A stretch of DNA of 64,000 nt from CAWBLP01 sp963721065. GTDB taxonomy: Bacteria > Pseudomonadota > Alphaproteobacteria > Acetobacterales > Acetobacteraceae. Position numbers and translations under genes: made by a program. Positions 11,427 through 20,958 of the stretch are shown here, piece after piece. The stretch's first letter is position 1. Each line of letters starts with the position of its first letter. The stretch is from the NCBI GenBank assembly GCA_963721065.1, contig CAVRHO010000001.1, positions 186,001 through 250,000 on the forward strand, read 5' to 3'. The notes beneath the pieces are model-generated. The model searched no databases and had not been told where the DNA came from. It was given only the letters and a program-made list of their open reading frames with translations.

Positions 11427-13203
11427 TCAGTGGGCGGCGGCGCGCGATTCGTCCGGGGCGGGGGGTGCCGGCAGTGCCGCCAGGTCGGCACGGGCATCCT
11501 GCAGGCCCTGCGCGACCGCGCGTTCCAGCCAGGTACGGGCCCGGTCGAAGTCGCGTTCGCCGGCCAGGCCGCGGGCGAGATAGCGGCCCAGCATCATCTG
11601 TGCATAGGCGTGCCCGCGCTCCGCGGCGGCCTGGAACCACTTCTGCGCCTCACGACGGTCGGTCGGCACCTCATGGCCGCCGCCGCGCATGGCCCCGACG
11701 GCGAACATCGCGCCGACATGGCCGCGCGCCGCCGCCTGCTCGAACAGCACCAGCGCGGCCGGGTGGTCCTTCGGGCCGCCACGGCCGTTCAGCACCATTT
11801 CGGCCAGCAGCACCTCGGCTTCCGGCATGCCGACATCGGCGGCACGCTTGATCCAGGCGCGGCCTTCCTCGGGATTGGCGTCCACGCCGCGGCCCTCGAT
11901 CAGCATGCGGCCGTACCAGTACTGCGCGTTCACCACACCGTCGGCGGCGCGGCGCAGCCACTCGGCGGCCTTGCGGTCGTCGCGTTCGACGCCGACGCCC
12001 TCGGCCAGGCAGACGCCGAAATTGAACGCCGCGACAAGGTCGCCGGACGCCGCTGCCTGTTCGAACCACTCGCGGGTGCGCACGGAGTCGGCCTCGCTGC
12101 CTTCGCCGCGCAGCAGCAGGTTGGCGAGTTCGACCTGGGCGTTGCGGTCGCCCCCCTCGGCGGCGACGCGGAACCAGCGCGTCGCCTCCTCCTGGTCGCG
12201 GGCCACGCCGGCGCCGGTCATGTGCAGCATGCCCAGCGCACGCGCCGCGCCGCGATGGTTGGCCTCGGCGGCGCGGCGGAACCAGATGGCCGCCTCGGCA
12301 TAGTTCGGCGGCAGCTTGCCGCCCTTGGCGTAGAGGTCGCCAACCACGGCGGCGGCTTCCGGATCGCCGGCCAGTGCGGCGCGCGCGCAGCCAGGATTCG
12401 CCCTCGGTGGTGTTGGCCTCGACGCCCTGGCCCTCCAGCAGCGCCAGGCCCCAGCGTGCCTGGGCGTTGCGATGTCCCTTCTCCGCCGCCTGGCGATAGT
12501 AGTCGCTGGCGCCGCTGCGGTCCGCGTCCACGCCCAGGCCGCGTTCTGTGATCACGCCCAGCAGGTACAGGGCCGTGGGCAGGCCGGCATCGGCTGCGGC
12601 CCTCAGGTGCTTGGTGACCTCCGCCTGCTGTTCCGGCGCCTTGGCGGTGTTGGCCAGCGACAGGGCGTAGCCGAGGTGGCCCTGCGGGCAGTTGGCCTCG
12701 GCCGAACGCTTGTACCACTTGAACGCCTCTTCGGCGTTGCGCATGCCCTCGGGGCCGGATGCCAGGATGTAGCCGAGCAGGGCCTGGCCGTCGGCGGACC
12801 CGCCCTCGGCGGCGCGGCGGGCCCACTTCTCGGCCGCGGTGAAGTCCGGGGCGGTGGCGTCGGTGTTGCCGGCGAACAGTTTCCCCGCGCCCGCGTCGGA
12901 CCCGGCGGCCTCGGCCGCCAGACCGTGCAGATAGAGCGTCGCCAGCAAGGACTGGGCTTCGACGAAACCCTGGTTTGCGGCGCGTTCCAGCCAGCGCGCG
13001 CCCTGCGACCGGCTGACGGGGACGCCGGCGCCTTCCAGGTAGCAGCGTCCGACGCGGTATTCGGCTTCGGCTATACCGGTCCGCGCGGCACGCGACAGCA
13101 GCGGGAAGGCGCGCTTGAACGCGCCCTGGTCCGCCAGGCGCAAGCCGCGCCGCAAGGCCCCTTTGGCCGACAGCGCGCCGACGAGGCGGTCAACCGCCCT
13201 CAT
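11427..13203 (-). CDS. Sel1-like repeat protein, frameshifted near 12386 as read
   Basis: A helical-repeat protein built from about a dozen Sel1 units (consensus A..wyr+AAe.G...Aq..LG..y..G.gv..d). Examples: AEYRVGRCYLEGAGV, AQARWGLALLEGQGVEANT, AQYWYGRMLIEGRGVDANP. Such proteins act as adaptors that organise signalling or envelope complexes. The frame breaks after GESWLR; the next frame continues RAALAGDPEAAA then VGDLYAKGGKLPPNYAEAAI. One extra G in the GCGCGCGCGC run at about 12386 explains it, and removal gives one continuous protein of about 591 residues. No signal peptide or membrane helix is seen. It lies downstream of the HlyD gene (76-nt gap) and upstream of the fusion glycosyltransferase, so it probably serves the same secretion/glycan system. 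Confidence 0.85.
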
Positions 13204-13279
13204 GCCGGCATCAGTGCGTTGTGACCGAACATCGGTCGCGCCTTACGCCGGTGGCCGGTCCGGCACTTTCCTGCCGGTC

Positions 13280-14691
13280 TCATGGCTCGCGCATCGCATC
13301 CATGCCGACCGGCAACACGCGGCCCAGCAGGTAGGTCAGTATGGACCGCTTGCCCACCTTCACGTCCGAGGTCACCGGCATGCCGGGCATCAGGTGAAAG
13401 CCCTTGGGCACGCCGTGCAGGTCCACCTTGTCGATGCTGATGCGGGCCCGGTAGTACGGTTCGCTGGTGTTCGGCAGGGGCACGGCGCTGCTTGGGTTGC
13501 GCTGTTCCTCCTGTCCCGTGAAGCTGTCCGCACTGACGATCCGCACGGTCCCGTGCGCCATGCCGTACTGGGTGAACGGGAAGGTGTCGAACTTGATCGC
13601 GACAGGATCGCCGACATGCACATAGCCGTCGTCCCGGCCGGCGACATTCGCCTCGATCTCCAGCGGTGCGTCGGACGGGACCAGGGTGATCAGTTGCTGG
13701 CCTGACTGCAGCACCGAACCCACCGAGACCTTGGCCACGGTCAGCACCGTCGCGTCCCGGTCGGCCCGCAGCACGACCAGTTGCTTGCGCAGTTGCGCCT
13801 TGTTCAGGGCCTCCCGCGCGTCGGACAGCTTGCTGGTGGCCTCCGACAGCTTCTCGGCGATCTTGGCGTGCCAGTTCTGCACATAGGCATCACGCTCGGC
13901 GATCAGCGCCGCCAGGTCGCGCGCCGCGGAGGCCGCCTGCTCCTTGGCGCTGGCCAGGTTGCGTTCCATCTCGGCGCGGTTGTCGATCGCGGACAGGGTG
14001 TTGAGCTGGCTGCCGACATGCAGCTTTTCCAGTTGCCGGCGCATCTTCTCGACATCCGTCGCCACCTCCAGGCGCGCCTTGTAGCCCTTGGCGTCGGCCC
14101 TGGCGCGGGCGATGTTGGCGATCAGGCTGTCGGCCTTCTCCTTATAGTTCTGCAGCCGGTAGTGGTACTCGGACTGGCGTTGCGCATAGATCGCCGCCTG
14201 CAGCGACAGGTCGGGGTCCAGGCCGGAATAGCTGAACGGCTTGTTGTCCACCTCGGCCTGCATGCGGGCCACCTGTGCCTGCAAGGCTGGAGACCTGGGC
14301 CGCTGGGCACTGAGGTCGGCGGCGGCGAAGGTCGGGTCGAGGCGTGCCAGGATCTGGCCCTTGTGCACCTTCTCGCCGACATGGACCTTGATCTCGCGCA
14401 CGATCGAGGTTTCCAACGGCTGCACGACCAGGGTGGACTCCTTCGAAACGACTTCGCCGTGCGCCGTCACCACGCTGTCCACCTTGATCAGCGCGGAGGC
14501 CGTGATGAAGGCGGCCACCAGCTGAAGATGACCCACACCGTGTGCCGCGCGGATCGCGGCACCGGCATGTTGATGACGGCGGTGGACGGTGACTGGAACT
14601 CCAGGATCGCCGGCAGCGTCGGATCGTTCCGCTCGGCGACGGTGAGGGCGTTCTTAGTCGCCCTGGACGAGCGCTGGGGCGGGAGAGGCAT
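13280..14691 (-). CDS. HlyD-family type I secretion membrane fusion protein, frameshifted near 14525 as read
   Basis: Periplasmic adaptor linking the inner-membrane ABC transporter to an outer-membrane TolC-like channel. The start is ATG 14691, overlapping the ABC gene by 38 nt. The cytoplasmic N terminus (ALTVAERNDPTLPAILEFQS) and first half of the single membrane helix (HTVWVIF) are in one frame; the rest (QLVAAFITASALIKVDSVVT) is in another. One missing C after GTCATCTTC repairs it. Then come the lipoyl half-motifs (GEVVSKESTLVVQPLETSIV, VREIKVHVGEKVHKGQILARLD), a long coiled-coil hairpin (about 90-260), and the beta-barrel and C-terminal D-box region (KGFHLMPGMPVTSDVKVGKRSILTYL). Residues QRPRSPALQ at about nt 14300 look out of register; a lost G in GGG plus an extra T would give QRAQVSSLQ, a normal coiled coil. 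Family identity is secure; integrity of the gene is uncertain. Confidence 0.9.
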
Positions 14692-16972
14692 GGCGGGGAC
14701 CTTGGTTTTCCATGTAGCGGGTCTGCTGGGCCCAGAGCTGGCGGTACACGGTGCAGCGCTCGAGCAGCACCTTGTGCGGCGCGCAGTCCATCACCTTGCC
14801 CTTCTCCAGGACCAGGATCTGGTCGCACTCGGTCAGCGACGAGAGGCGGTGAGAGACGATGACCATCGTCCGCCCGCGCGCCGATGCGCAGCAGGTTGGC
14901 ATTCACCAGCGCCTCCAACTCGGGGTCCAGCGCGCTGGTGGCCTCATCGAGGATCAGGATGCGCGGATCGGTGATCAGCGCGCGCGCCACGGCAAGCCGC
15001 TGGCGCTGGCCGCCCGAGAGGTTGGGCGAGCCTTCCTCGATATACGTCTCGTAGCCGTTGGGCATGCGCTCGATGAACTCCTCGGCGCCGGCCAGGCGGG
15101 CGGCGCGTACGGCATCATCCAGCGTCAGTCCGGGCCGCCCGGCGAGGATGTTCTCGCGGACCGAGCCGCGGAACAGGAAGTTCTCCTGCAGCACCACGCC
15201 GAAGCTGGAGCGCAGGTGGCGCAGGTTGATCTCGCGCAGATCCGCGTTGTCGATCTTCACGTAGCCGGAGTAATCGCGGTTGATGCCCTGCAGCAGCCGG
15301 GTGATGGTCGATTTGCCGGACCCGGACCGACCGACCAGGCCCAGCATGGTGCCGGGCGGCACCGAGAAGGTGACGCGGTCCAGTGCCGGGGTCTTGCTGC
15401 CGGGATAGGTGAAGGTGACGTCGTCGAAGGTGATCGCGCCGGAGAATTTCGGCCGCAGCCCGCCGGATGCTGGCATCGACCTCCAGCGGCCGGTTCAGCA
15501 CCGACGCCGCCTCGTACACCGAGGAGGCGACTTCCTCGTAGTCCTCGAGCAGGCGGGCCAGTCCGACCAGCGGCTGCGACACGCGCTGTGACAGCATCAT
15601 GAACGCGAACAGGCTGCCGACCATGTAGCCGTTTTGCGAATTCATCGCGAGATAGGCGCCCAGCATGATCACGCCCATCCACATGAAACGCTCGACGGGT
15701 GTGACCAAAGTCTGCGGCCAGTTGGAGAGCTTGGCGAAAGCCACGCGCCACTTGCCGGCCTCGGCGACACGCTCGTCCCACAGCGACTTGCGCTGCGGCT
15801 CCAGCGCCAGCGCCTTCACCGTCTTCACGCCGAAGATCGTCTCGTTCAGCGCCGAGTGCTTGTTGGTCTCGGCCTCCACCACACGGGCGAACACCACGCG
15901 CAGCGGACGCAGGTAGGCGAGAATGGTCAGCGTGATGATGCACGCGCAGGCCACCACCATCCACGACAGCGTCGCGTTCAGCCAGAACAGGAACGGCAGC
16001 AGCACCAGCAGCGTGATCAGGTCGAGGAAGGTTTTCAGCAGCTTGCCGGTGATGAACTCGCGCACCCGGTGAATCTGGGTGATCTTGTACATCGTTTCGC
16101 CGGCAGGATGGCGCTCGAAGTAGTCCAGCGGCAGTCGTACCAGCCGGTTGAACACGTGCAGGTTCAGTCGTGAGTCGATGCGCACGCCGATCACCGCGAT
16201 GATCAGCCGTCGCATGAAGCCGAGCACCGTTTCGTAGATGACGGCGACGCCGAGGATGACGCTGAGCAGGATCAGGGTGGAGTACGCTGTGGTGCGACAG
16301 CACCTTGTCCACCACGACCATCACCAGGAACGGCGGGAAGATGGTCAGGATGCTGAGCACCAGCGAGGCGATGCCGATGTCGCGCAGGGATTTCCGCTCG
16401 CCCAGGACGAGATGGAAGAGCCAGCGGAAGGAGAACGGTGCGTCGGCCTCGGTCTGGCCGCGCTGGGTGCGCAGCAGGACGGCCTCGCCGGACCACACCT
16501 CGCTCAGCCGCATTTCGTCCACCGGGACTGGCGATTCCGCCGACGGGCCCAGCGGGTCCTTCAGGAAGACGACCTTGTGCTCGGTGTTGATGCCGGTGAG
16601 CAGGGCGGCGGTGCCGTCCGAGAACAGCAGGACCACCGGGCCGGTGTTCTGGAAGTGCATCAGGTGACGCCAGCGCAGGCGCACCGCGCGCGACCACATG
16701 CCGGAATTCTGCGCCCAGGCGGACAGGGACGCGGCGCTGGGCACTTTCTCGCCGGCCTGGCCGCGGAATTCCTGCGGGTCCAGTTCGATGCCGTAGAACC
16801 GGCCGGCCATGATCATCGCCTGCAGGCGGGCGTGGACCGGATTCTCGCGCGATCCGGGCGTGTCGGCGGGGCGTTCGGTTGGCGTGTCGCCGCCACCTGA
16901 ACCGGCTTGTGCGGCCACAGGCCGCCCATCCTGCCCAGCGGGGCCGGAAGTCGTTCCGTCAGAGATATCCAC
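14654..16972 (-). CDS. Type I secretion ABC transporter (HlyB type), three frameshifts as read
   Basis: Inner-membrane ATPase of a type I secretion system, exporting RTX-type substrates in one step. The N-terminal C39-like domain (about 50-170: MIMAGRFYGIELDPQEF, VVLLFSDGTAALLTG, HKVVFLKDPLG) has no catalytic Cys, as in HlyB. A six-helix exporter domain follows (LSILTIFPPFLVMVVVDKVL, RLPLDYFERHPAGETMYKI). The ATPase has Walker A (GLVGRSGSGKST), the signature (NLSGGQRQRLAVARAL), Walker B (ILILDEATSALD) and the H-loop (VIVSHRLSSL). Frame changes near 16290, 15465 and 14885 each need removal of one base. GTG 16972 is preferred because GGAAGGGG lies 6 nt upstream; TTG 16978 would overlap it. It heads the minus-strand run of secretion and glycan genes, and the RTX-like protein at 20959 is the obvious candidate substrate. 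Confidence 0.9.
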
Positions 16973-17298
16973 GAGCAACCCCTTCCAGAGGCGGGCCGGA
17001 CAACGCTGTCACAGTAGTCCTTGCGCTTCCCCGCCCAATGCGCCGATGCAAGCCCCTCCTGCCGCGACGGGCAAGGAAATTCGGCTGCCACTGGGACAGG
17101 CCGGCCACGGTCGCGACCAGCCATTCACCGCTTCGAGTATGCCCTCCGGCTTCGATACTGTTCAACAAAAACCTTGATTTCACTTGCGGATCGGCAGGAC
17201 GACTGCCGCGGGGGCGGTTTTTCCGACCATTCGTGGCGGCAGCATGGCAGACTGTGCGCAGCCGGTTTATGACATGAAGGGCAGATGGGGACAATTCG
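16973..17298. other. Divergent intergenic region, no gene seen
   Basis: 326 bp between the divergent ABC transporter and amidase genes. It must carry promoters for both directions, but no convincing -35/-10 pair or repeat was recognised. Short open frames here are not supported by start sites or composition. Confidence 0.5.
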
Positions 17299-18486
17299 AT
17301 GGTCACAGACTCGGCAGGGGCCTTCGTCCCCGGACCACTGATGACGCAGGCGCCGCTGGGTACAGGGCGCCTGTCCGGTCTGAGCTTCGCGGTGAAGGAT
17401 CTGTACGACGTTGCTGGCGCGGTCACCACGTACGGCAATCCCGACTGGGCGGCGACTCATCCGCCGGCGGTCGCCACGGCGCCGGCGGTGCTGGCACTGT
17501 TGCAGGCCGGCGCCCGGCTGGTGGGCAAGACCAAGACGCAGGAACTGGCCTATGGGCTGACCGGGGAGAATGTCTGGCACGGCACCCCGGTCAACCCGCG
17601 TGCGCGGGACCGCTTTCCCGGCGGGTCCAGTTGTGGGTCCGCGGCGGCGGTTGCGGCCGGGCTGGTGGATTTCGCCCTCGGCTCCGACACCGGCGGGTCG
17701 GTTCGTATCCCGGCCAGCTATTGCGGCCTGTTCGGCATCCGGCCGACGCATGGCGCGATAAGCCTGGCCGGCGCCTGCCCGCTGGCACCCAGCCTGGATA
17801 CCTGCGGCTGGTTCACCCGCAGCGCGTCGCTGCTGGCCGGGGTGGGGGAGGTGCTGTTGCCCGGCAGCCCGCATGGCGCCGACGGACCGTTATTGCGGCC
17901 GGAAGAGCCCTGGGTGAATGCGCAGCCCGACATCGCCGAAGTGCTGCGCCCGGCGCTGGAGAAGCTGGAACAACTGCGCGGGCGCGCGATCGGCATACGT
18001 ATCGTCCCGGAAGGCGTGGACAGCGTCTTCGACCATTTCCGCACCGTGCAGGCCGAGGAAGCCTGGGCCACGCTGGGCCCGTGGGTCAACGCCATCGAGC
18101 CCCGGTTCGGGCCGGGCGTCGGCGAACGCTTCGCCGCGGCCAAAGCGACGGATCCCGCCATCGCCGCACCTGGCCGGGCTTTCCGCCGCGCGCTGCAGGC
18201 ACGCATCCGCCCGTTGCTGGCCGGTGGCGCGGTGATGGTGTACCCGACCAGCCCCTGCATCGCGCCGCTGCTGACCGCGAGCCAGCAGGAGCAGGACATC
18301 GTGCGCCAGGCGACGATCGGCGTGACGGCCATCGCCAGCCTGTGCGGCCTGCCGGAGGTGACGCTGCCGGTCGGCAGTGCCCACGGCGCGCCGGTGGGGC
18401 TATCGCTGGTCGCCGGGGTCGGGCACGATCGGGCGCTGCTGGCCCTGGCCTGCGATGCGGCAGCGGTGCTGGGACTGACGGTCTGA
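17299..18486 (+). CDS. Amidase signature family hydrolase
   Basis: Hydrolyses an amide bond by the Ser-cisSer-Lys mechanism. All three catalytic positions are visible: Lys33 (FAVKDLYDVAG), cis-Ser110 (FPGGSSCGSAAAVAAG) and nucleophile Ser134 (GSDTGGSVRIPAS). The 24-residue gap between the two serines is normal for the family. At 395 residues it is at the short end for amidases, without the extra helical domain of GatA. ATG 17299 has a GGGGA about 12 nt upstream; ATG 17341 (MTQAPLGTGRLSG) is an alternative. A GNAT acetyltransferase follows 15 nt after the stop, then ampG, so a three-gene unit is plausible. Substrate unknown. Confidence 0.9.
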   Translation: MVTDSAGAFVPGPLMTQAPLGTGRLSGLSFAVKDLYDVAGAVTTYGNPDWAATHPPAVATAPAVLALLQAGARLVGKTKTQELAYGLTGENVWHGTPVNPRARDRFPGGSSCGSAAAVAAGLVDFALGSDTGGSVRIPASYCGLFGIRPTHGAISLAGACPLAPSLDTCGWFTRSASLLAGVGEVLLPGSPHGADGPLLRPEEPWVNAQPDIAEVLRPALEKLEQLRGRAIGIRIVPEGVDSVFDHFRTVQAEEAWATLGPWVNAIEPRFGPGVGERFAAAKATDPAIAAPGRAFRRALQARIRPLLAGGAVMVYPTSPCIAPLLTASQQEQDIVRQATIGVTAIASLCGLPEVTLPVGSAHGAPVGLSLVAGVGHDRALLALACDAAAVLGLTV

Positions 18487-18501
18487 GTTCATGAGGTGAC
18501 C

Positions 18502-19020
18502 ATGGAGATCCGCAACGCCACCGAAGCCGATGTCCCGGAAATCCAGGCGATCTATGCGCATCACGTGCTGAACGGCACCGGGACCTTCGACGTGGAGCCG
18601 CCCTCGATCGAGGAAATGCTGGCGCGCTTCCACAAGGTGGCGACCGCCGATGGGCTGTGGCTGGTGGCGACCGACGCGAGTGGCGTGCTGGGCTTTGGCT
18701 ACTACACCCAGTTTCGGGAACGTCCGGCCTATCGCTACTGCGTGGAGGACAGCATCTACGTGCGCGACGACGTGCGCGGGCAGGGCGTGGGCAAGGCGCT
18801 GGTCGGCAACCTGGTGGAGGAGGCCACCGCCCGCGGCATGCGGCAGATGGTGGCGGTGATCGGCGACTCGGAGAACATCGGCTCGATCGGCGCCCATGCC
18901 AGCCAGGGCTTCCAGAGGGTGGGCATGCTGCGCGCCGCCGGCCTGAAGTTCGGCCGCTGGCTGGACGTCGTTTACATGCAGCGCACGCTGGGCCGCGGCA
19001 GCGCGGACATTCCGGCCTGA
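18502..19020 (+). CDS. GNAT N-acetyltransferase, phosphinothricin acetyltransferase-like
   Basis: About 172 residues covering one complete GNAT fold. The N terminus IRNATEADVPEIQAIYAHHV and the segment GTGTFDVEPPSIEEM are typical of the Pat/Bar subgroup, which acetylates small amines such as phosphinothricin or methionine sulfoximine. The acetyl-CoA pyrophosphate loop is VRDDVRGQGVGKALV (Q/RxxGxG/A). The conserved GDSENIGSIGAHASQGFQRVG follows. The start ATG 18502 follows GAGGTG closely; GTG 18496 is also possible. It lies between an amidase and ampG on the same strand. The actual substrate in this organism cannot be told from sequence. Confidence 0.9.
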   Translation: MEIRNATEADVPEIQAIYAHHVLNGTGTFDVEPPSIEEMLARFHKVATADGLWLVATDASGVLGFGYYTQFRERPAYRYCVEDSIYVRDDVRGQGVGKALVGNLVEEATARGMRQMVAVIGDSENIGSIGAHASQGFQRVGMLRAAGLKFGRWLDVVYMQRTLGRGSADIPA

Positions 19021-19031
19021 GGCAGGCACAC

Positions 19032-20315
19032 GTGCCGGAGGATGACGGCGCGTCGCGGGGCGCGCCGCTGTGGCGTGACCGCGGACTGTGGCTGATGGGA
19101 GCCTTCGGCTTCGTGTCCGGCCTGCCGCTGTCGCTGTCCGGCTTCACCCTGCGACTGTGGCTGGCGGACAGCGGCGTGTCGCTGGCGCTGATCGGCGTCA
19201 CCGCGAATATCGGGCTGGCCTATTCGCTGAAGTTCCTGTGGGCGCCGCTGCTGGACAACGTGGCGCCGCCCGGGGCGCTGCGCCGGCTGGGACGGCGGCG
19301 CGGCTGGCTGGCGGCGATTCAGCCGGCTCTGGCCGTGGCGGCGGTGCTGCTGGCGCTCAGCAGCCCGCGCCTGCTGCCGATGCTGCCCATCGCGGCGGGC
19401 GGCCTGGTGGCGTTCCTGTCGGCCAGCCAGGACATCGTCATCGACGCCTGGCGTATCGAGACCTTCCCGCCCCGCCGCCAGGGGGAGGCGCTGGCGGCCT
19501 ATGTCTGGGGCTATCGCGTCGCGCTGCTGATCGCCACCACCGGGGTGATCGCCGCCTCGACACGCGTTGGCTGGCATGTGGCGCTGCTGGGCCTGGCGGC
19601 GCTGATCGCGCTGGGGCTGCCGCTGACGCTGTTCCTGGCACCGGAACCGGGCGTAACCGCCACGGTCGTGGTGTCCGGCCTGGCCGCCCGGCTGCGGCAT
19701 GCCGTGGTGGAACCGCTGCAGGATTTCCTGACGCGCCCGGGCGCGCCACTGATCCTTGCCTTCGTCGCGGTGTTCAAGCTGGGCGAGGCGATGGCCGGGA
19801 TCATGACGGCGCCGTTGTACCGGTCGCTGGGGTTCAGTCGCGATGCGATTGCCGCGACGGGGCCGTTTTCACTGACCGCGACACTGGCGGGGATCACGCT
19901 GGGCGGCTGGCTGGTGGCGCGCATCGGTGTGGGGCGAGCCCTGCTGTGGACCGGCTGGGTGCAGACCCTGGCGATGGGGATGTACCTGCTGCTGGCGGCA
20001 TCCGCCGGCGCGCATGTCATTCTGTACGGCACGGTCTCGATGGAGGCGTTCGCCCAGGGCATGGCCGATGCCGCCTTCCTGACCTACCTGTCGGGGCTGT
20101 GCTCGGTCGCCTTCAGCGGCACGCACTATGCGCTGCTGTCCTCGCTGGCGGCGATCTCGGTGCACACGCTGGGCGGGGCGTCGGGCGTGCTGGCGGCGGC
20201 GCTGGGGTGGGTGCCGTTCTACGCGGTGTGCATGTTCGCCGCGCTGCCGGCGATGGGGCTGATGCTGGTGCTGCTGCGACGCTATCCGCCCGCGGAGCGC
20301 AGCGACCAACCGTAG
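19032..20315 (+). CDS. ampG: AmpG-like MFS muropeptide permease
   Basis: Inner-membrane importer of GlcNAc-anhydroMurNAc (muro)peptides for peptidoglycan recycling. About 427 residues with some 12 hydrophobic segments. The family-diagnostic loop ASQDIVIDAWRIE is present (about residues 130-145), along with GLPLSLSGFTLRLWLADSG near the N terminus and SLKFLWAPLLD in the first loop. GTG 19032 is chosen as start because GAGGCAGG lies about 8 nt upstream, 11 nt after the GNAT stop. The assignment follows the DAWRIE motif and membrane layout; other MFS peptide or sugar permeases are less likely. Confidence 0.88.
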   Translation: MPEDDGASRGAPLWRDRGLWLMGAFGFVSGLPLSLSGFTLRLWLADSGVSLALIGVTANIGLAYSLKFLWAPLLDNVAPPGALRRLGRRRGWLAAIQPALAVAAVLLALSSPRLLPMLPIAAGGLVAFLSASQDIVIDAWRIETFPPRRQGEALAAYVWGYRVALLIATTGVIAASTRVGWHVALLGLAALIALGLPLTLFLAPEPGVTATVVVSGLAARLRHAVVEPLQDFLTRPGAPLILAFVAVFKLGEAMAGIMTAPLYRSLGFSRDAIAATGPFSLTATLAGITLGGWLVARIGVGRALLWTGWVQTLAMGMYLLLAASAGAHVILYGTVSMEAFAQGMADAAFLTYLSGLCSVAFSGTHYALLSSLAAISVHTLGGASGVLAAALGWVPFYAVCMFAALPAMGLMLVLLRRYPPAERSDQP

Positions 20316-20958
20316 GTCCCGACGCCGTCTCCGGACAGCGGCGACGGAACCGTATGAATGGCCTGCATGCGGCTGTCCTTCCCCACAGGTCTGACCCGGA
20401 CAGTATCCGGCGGCATTGCCCCCACCGTCATGGTCGGCGGAGGGGGCTCTCGTCCGATCCCGTTTCGCCGGTGGTCAGTCGCAGCCGCTGGCGCAACGCA
20501 CAACGTCGTGGCGGGCGCAGGCCCGCCACGACGTTATAGGATCGGCCGGCGGCCACCCCCGTGATGATCGAGGCGCGATTGGATCGCGGCCCACTTTGCC
20601 GACCATGACGAGGAGGTGCACCACATCCCGATGTCGGTCCGCTGCTGGTTGCATTCGGTAATTTCATGATATTGAAACAACACGGCGCCCGGTAACGTTA
20701 CGGCCGCATTCCCGTGCGGGCGCCCCACGCGGAACCCCCGTTAACGCCCTGCAAGCGTCGCGTCACCGTCAACGGACGTGTCAGCCGCCCATCACGCCGA
20801 TGTGAGCGGTCCGCATTTGAGCAGCATGGAGTTTAGTGAAGTATTAACGGAGTCGGACTCTTCTTATTCTTGAAACGACTCTGCTATGGTGCATCGCAGC
20901 CAAGTCATTCATCGACCCGTCCGGGACATGGCCTGTAGCAACAAGGGGAGACTGCGCG
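20316..20958. other. Intergenic region upstream of the RTX-like gene
   Basis: 643 bp without a convincing gene. It contains a perfect stem-loop at 20502-20535 and then becomes unusually AT-rich for this genome at about 20655-20690 and 20835-20890 (e.g. TTAGTGAAGTATTAACGG), which suggests a regulated promoter region for the RTX-like gene. A TTGAAA (20870) and TATGGT (20885) are only 9 bp apart, too close for a sigma-70 pair. The ribosome site AAGGGGAG at 20943 serves the downstream ATG. Confidence 0.6.
20502..20535. repeat. Perfect stem-loop of the CGTCGTGGCGGGC repeat family, downstream of ampG
   Basis: AACGTCGTGGCGGGC and its exact complement form 15-bp arms around the loop GCAG. Same core sequence as the paired elements at 39745, 52842 and 28867. 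No T-run follows, so it is a REP-like element rather than a classical intrinsic terminator, although it may stabilise the ampG mRNA end. Confidence 0.75.

Noticed and set aside
20865..20892. Sigma-70 promoter for the RTX-like gene
   Set aside because: TTGAAA and TATGGT are only 9 bp apart, unlike a 16-18 bp spacing.
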